NCBI GenBank assembly: GCA_037176845.1 | Contig: JAYKXP010000061.1 | Span: 186,001 to 250,000, forward strand | From: Paramarasmius palmivorus | Taxonomy: Eukaryota; Basidiomycota; Agaricomycetes; Agaricales; Marasmiaceae | DNA: 64,000 nt | Direction: 5' to 3' | Shown here: in pieces, positions 62,881-64,000 of the stretch | Layout: each line of letters begins with the position of its first letter | Position numbering within the stretch: position 1 is the stretch's first letter | Notes under the pieces: model-generated | The model's input: the letters and a program-made list of their open reading frames with translations, nothing else | What the model was told of the DNA's origin: nothing | Database searches by the model: none | Made by a program: the position numbers and the translations under genes

Positions 62881-62957
62881 ACCTCATGTCTGATACCAGT
62901 CATAGTAGAGTTTTTTGGCTGAGGATCCCTGGCTTGCGCCTATCTACTTCCAAACGA

Positions 62958-63430
62958 CCTAGGAACCTTTTCTGCAGTCTTGGTGAGGACTCGAATCGGT
63001 AAACCCCTGGCTACCGCGAGATACCTACAACGTCGAGGTTCCAGGGAGATTGTCGAGATGGTCGTCGGGTTTCTTGGGTGAAAAGGTTCAGTACTACTGA
63101 TCCCAAACCGTGCCTCAGAAGCTCTCGAGATACTGTGTCAACAACAAACGACCATCCACACCCAGGCCTAGGAACCTTTTCTACAGTCTTGTTACCGGTG
63201 AGGACTTGGTTTCCTGAAGGTCTCAAAGCGTGCCTCAGAAGCTCTTGCGATGCAATCCTCGGTTCCTCGCCCAACTCCATCGTTCCTCCGATGTCAATTT
63301 TGGCAGAGGAAGAGACGATTCACTGGAAATCGGTAAACTCCTGACTACCGCGAAACACCAACCGTCGAGGTTCCAGGCAAAGCTGATCGGGGATTTTGTC
63401 GAGATTCAGTACTACTCGCTCCAGATTGTC
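62958..63430. repeat. Diverged interspersed repeats
   Basis: CCTAGGAACCTTTTCT at 62958 and 63167; TGCCTCAGAAGCTCT at 63111 and 63231 (exactly 120 bp); AATCGGTAAAC at 62994 and 63328; GTCGAGGTTCCAGG at 63032 and 63363. The distances are unequal, so this is a rearranged or repeatedly inserted family, not a simple tandem array. Confidence 0.6.
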
Positions 63431-63698
63431 TAAAGCTGTGGTTCCCCGGAGAAGCGTTCTCTCACCGACCACTTCTGGTCATCAAGTGCTAACGCTTATT
63501 CAATTCAGCCTTCCACATTCCACGACAAGATGGTTTTAGTGCTTGCTGAGTCCCAGCCTGTCACCTACCGATTTCTCTGTCTCCAACGTCAGGTAGCACG
63601 ATTTCTTGCTGTGGATCCTGGGCTAGTACCTGGTTCTATTTGTGTACGGTTTGAACACGCCCCGGTACCTGGGTCACCGGTGGTCATCTCTCTTCATC

Positions 63699-63795
63699 GG
63701 CCTGATGGTCTAGTAGTATGATTCCTTGTTAGGGTTCGCCTGTTACGGGATCGAAGTCATCGAGGAGGTCCCGGGTTCAATTCCCGGTCAGGCCC
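63699..63795 (+). tRNA. tRNA-Pro(AGG), 25-nt intron
   Basis: Same mature sequence as the other Pro(AGG) genes; intron 63735-63759. A TTTT run lies about 20 bp downstream. Confidence 0.92.
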
Positions 63796-63897
63796 TATGC
63801 CGGAAAGTGCAGAACTTCTTTTGGCTGTTGAACGCCCAATTGGCAAAACGTTTTGAAGCCAGCATCTCCAAAAACTTGGGTCCACTCAGTCAGCCAT

Positions 63898-63990
63898 TGG
63901 ACACACCCGGAATTGAACCGGGGACCTTTCGCAGTGACGAGGTTTCATCTACATGCAAAGCGAACGCGATAACCCCTACGCTATGTGCCC
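63898..63990 (-). tRNA. tRNA-Ala(TGC), 20-nt intron
   Basis: Same mature sequence as the copy at 43052; intron 63934-63953. It lies at the right edge of the window; the whole tRNA is present. Confidence 0.92.
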
Positions 63991-64000
63991 ATATAGGGAG

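Larger units (their letters stand above)
60911..63698. other. Gene-poor stretch with decayed repeats
   Basis: No gene supported. At 61085-61092 is TATAAATA, followed by ATG 61152 with a 26-codon reading (MHMQPRDLAIEIEAQG...) that stops at once, perhaps a first exon or relic. Segments at about 61,748-61,880 and 62,770-62,880 are related copies. A set of diverged repeats fills 62,958-63,430. Confidence 0.4.

Overview
The window comes from a filamentous basidiomycete, most likely an Agaricomycete. Nearly every gene is split by short introns of about 50-60 bp with GT..AG ends. Convergent and divergent neighbours lie within 100-300 bp of each other. The protein families include F-box-like proteins with a coiled-coil start, a von Willebrand A protein, and small secreted proteins. 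These point to a mushroom-forming fungus, but the species cannot be named from the sequence.

1-37 kb is a compact block of housekeeping genes: the 3' end of an ABHD11/Imo32-type hydrolase, a PPIL4-type cyclophilin-RRM splicing protein, a large ATR/Rad3/Mec1 checkpoint kinase, Yaf9 (YEATS), Cox7-like, a vWA protein, Spt3 (SAGA), Nop14 (40S biogenesis), a GH28 pectinase, the V-ATPase c'' subunit, an ARFRP1-type GTPase, a Nop13-like RRM protein, an F-box-like protein, an alpha/beta hydrolase, a Tpa1/Ofd1 prolyl hydroxylase, a COA3-like protein and an O-methyltransferase. Three divergent pairs (yaf9/cox7, spt3/nop14, vma16/arfrp1) share promoters of 97-207 bp. A 1.4-kb gag-only LTR retrotransposon with identical LTRs lies between the cyclophilin and ATR genes, 70 bp upstream of the ATR start codon.

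37-60 kb is more accessory. It holds three related F-box-like genes whose N-termini share a short Cys motif and a coiled coil, two secreted proteins (one with a DHIVEL motif and a histone-H1-like basic tail), an NMNAT/POF1-type nucleotidyltransferase, an uncharacterised protein, a sugar transporter and an arylamine N-acetyltransferase.

At 43-44.6 kb and 60-64 kb lie gene-poor stretches with eight intron-containing tRNA genes: Pro(AGG) x4, Arg(ACG) x2 and Ala(TGC) x2. Mature parts are the same within each type, but the introns differ completely in length and sequence. The last 3 kb also carry decayed repeats and no gene I can support.

The observations most worth a second look are the gag-only element with a half-tRNA primer site and three polypurine-like runs, the tRNA introns, an apparent -1 frameshift in NOP14, and the secreted DHIVEL/H1-tail protein.
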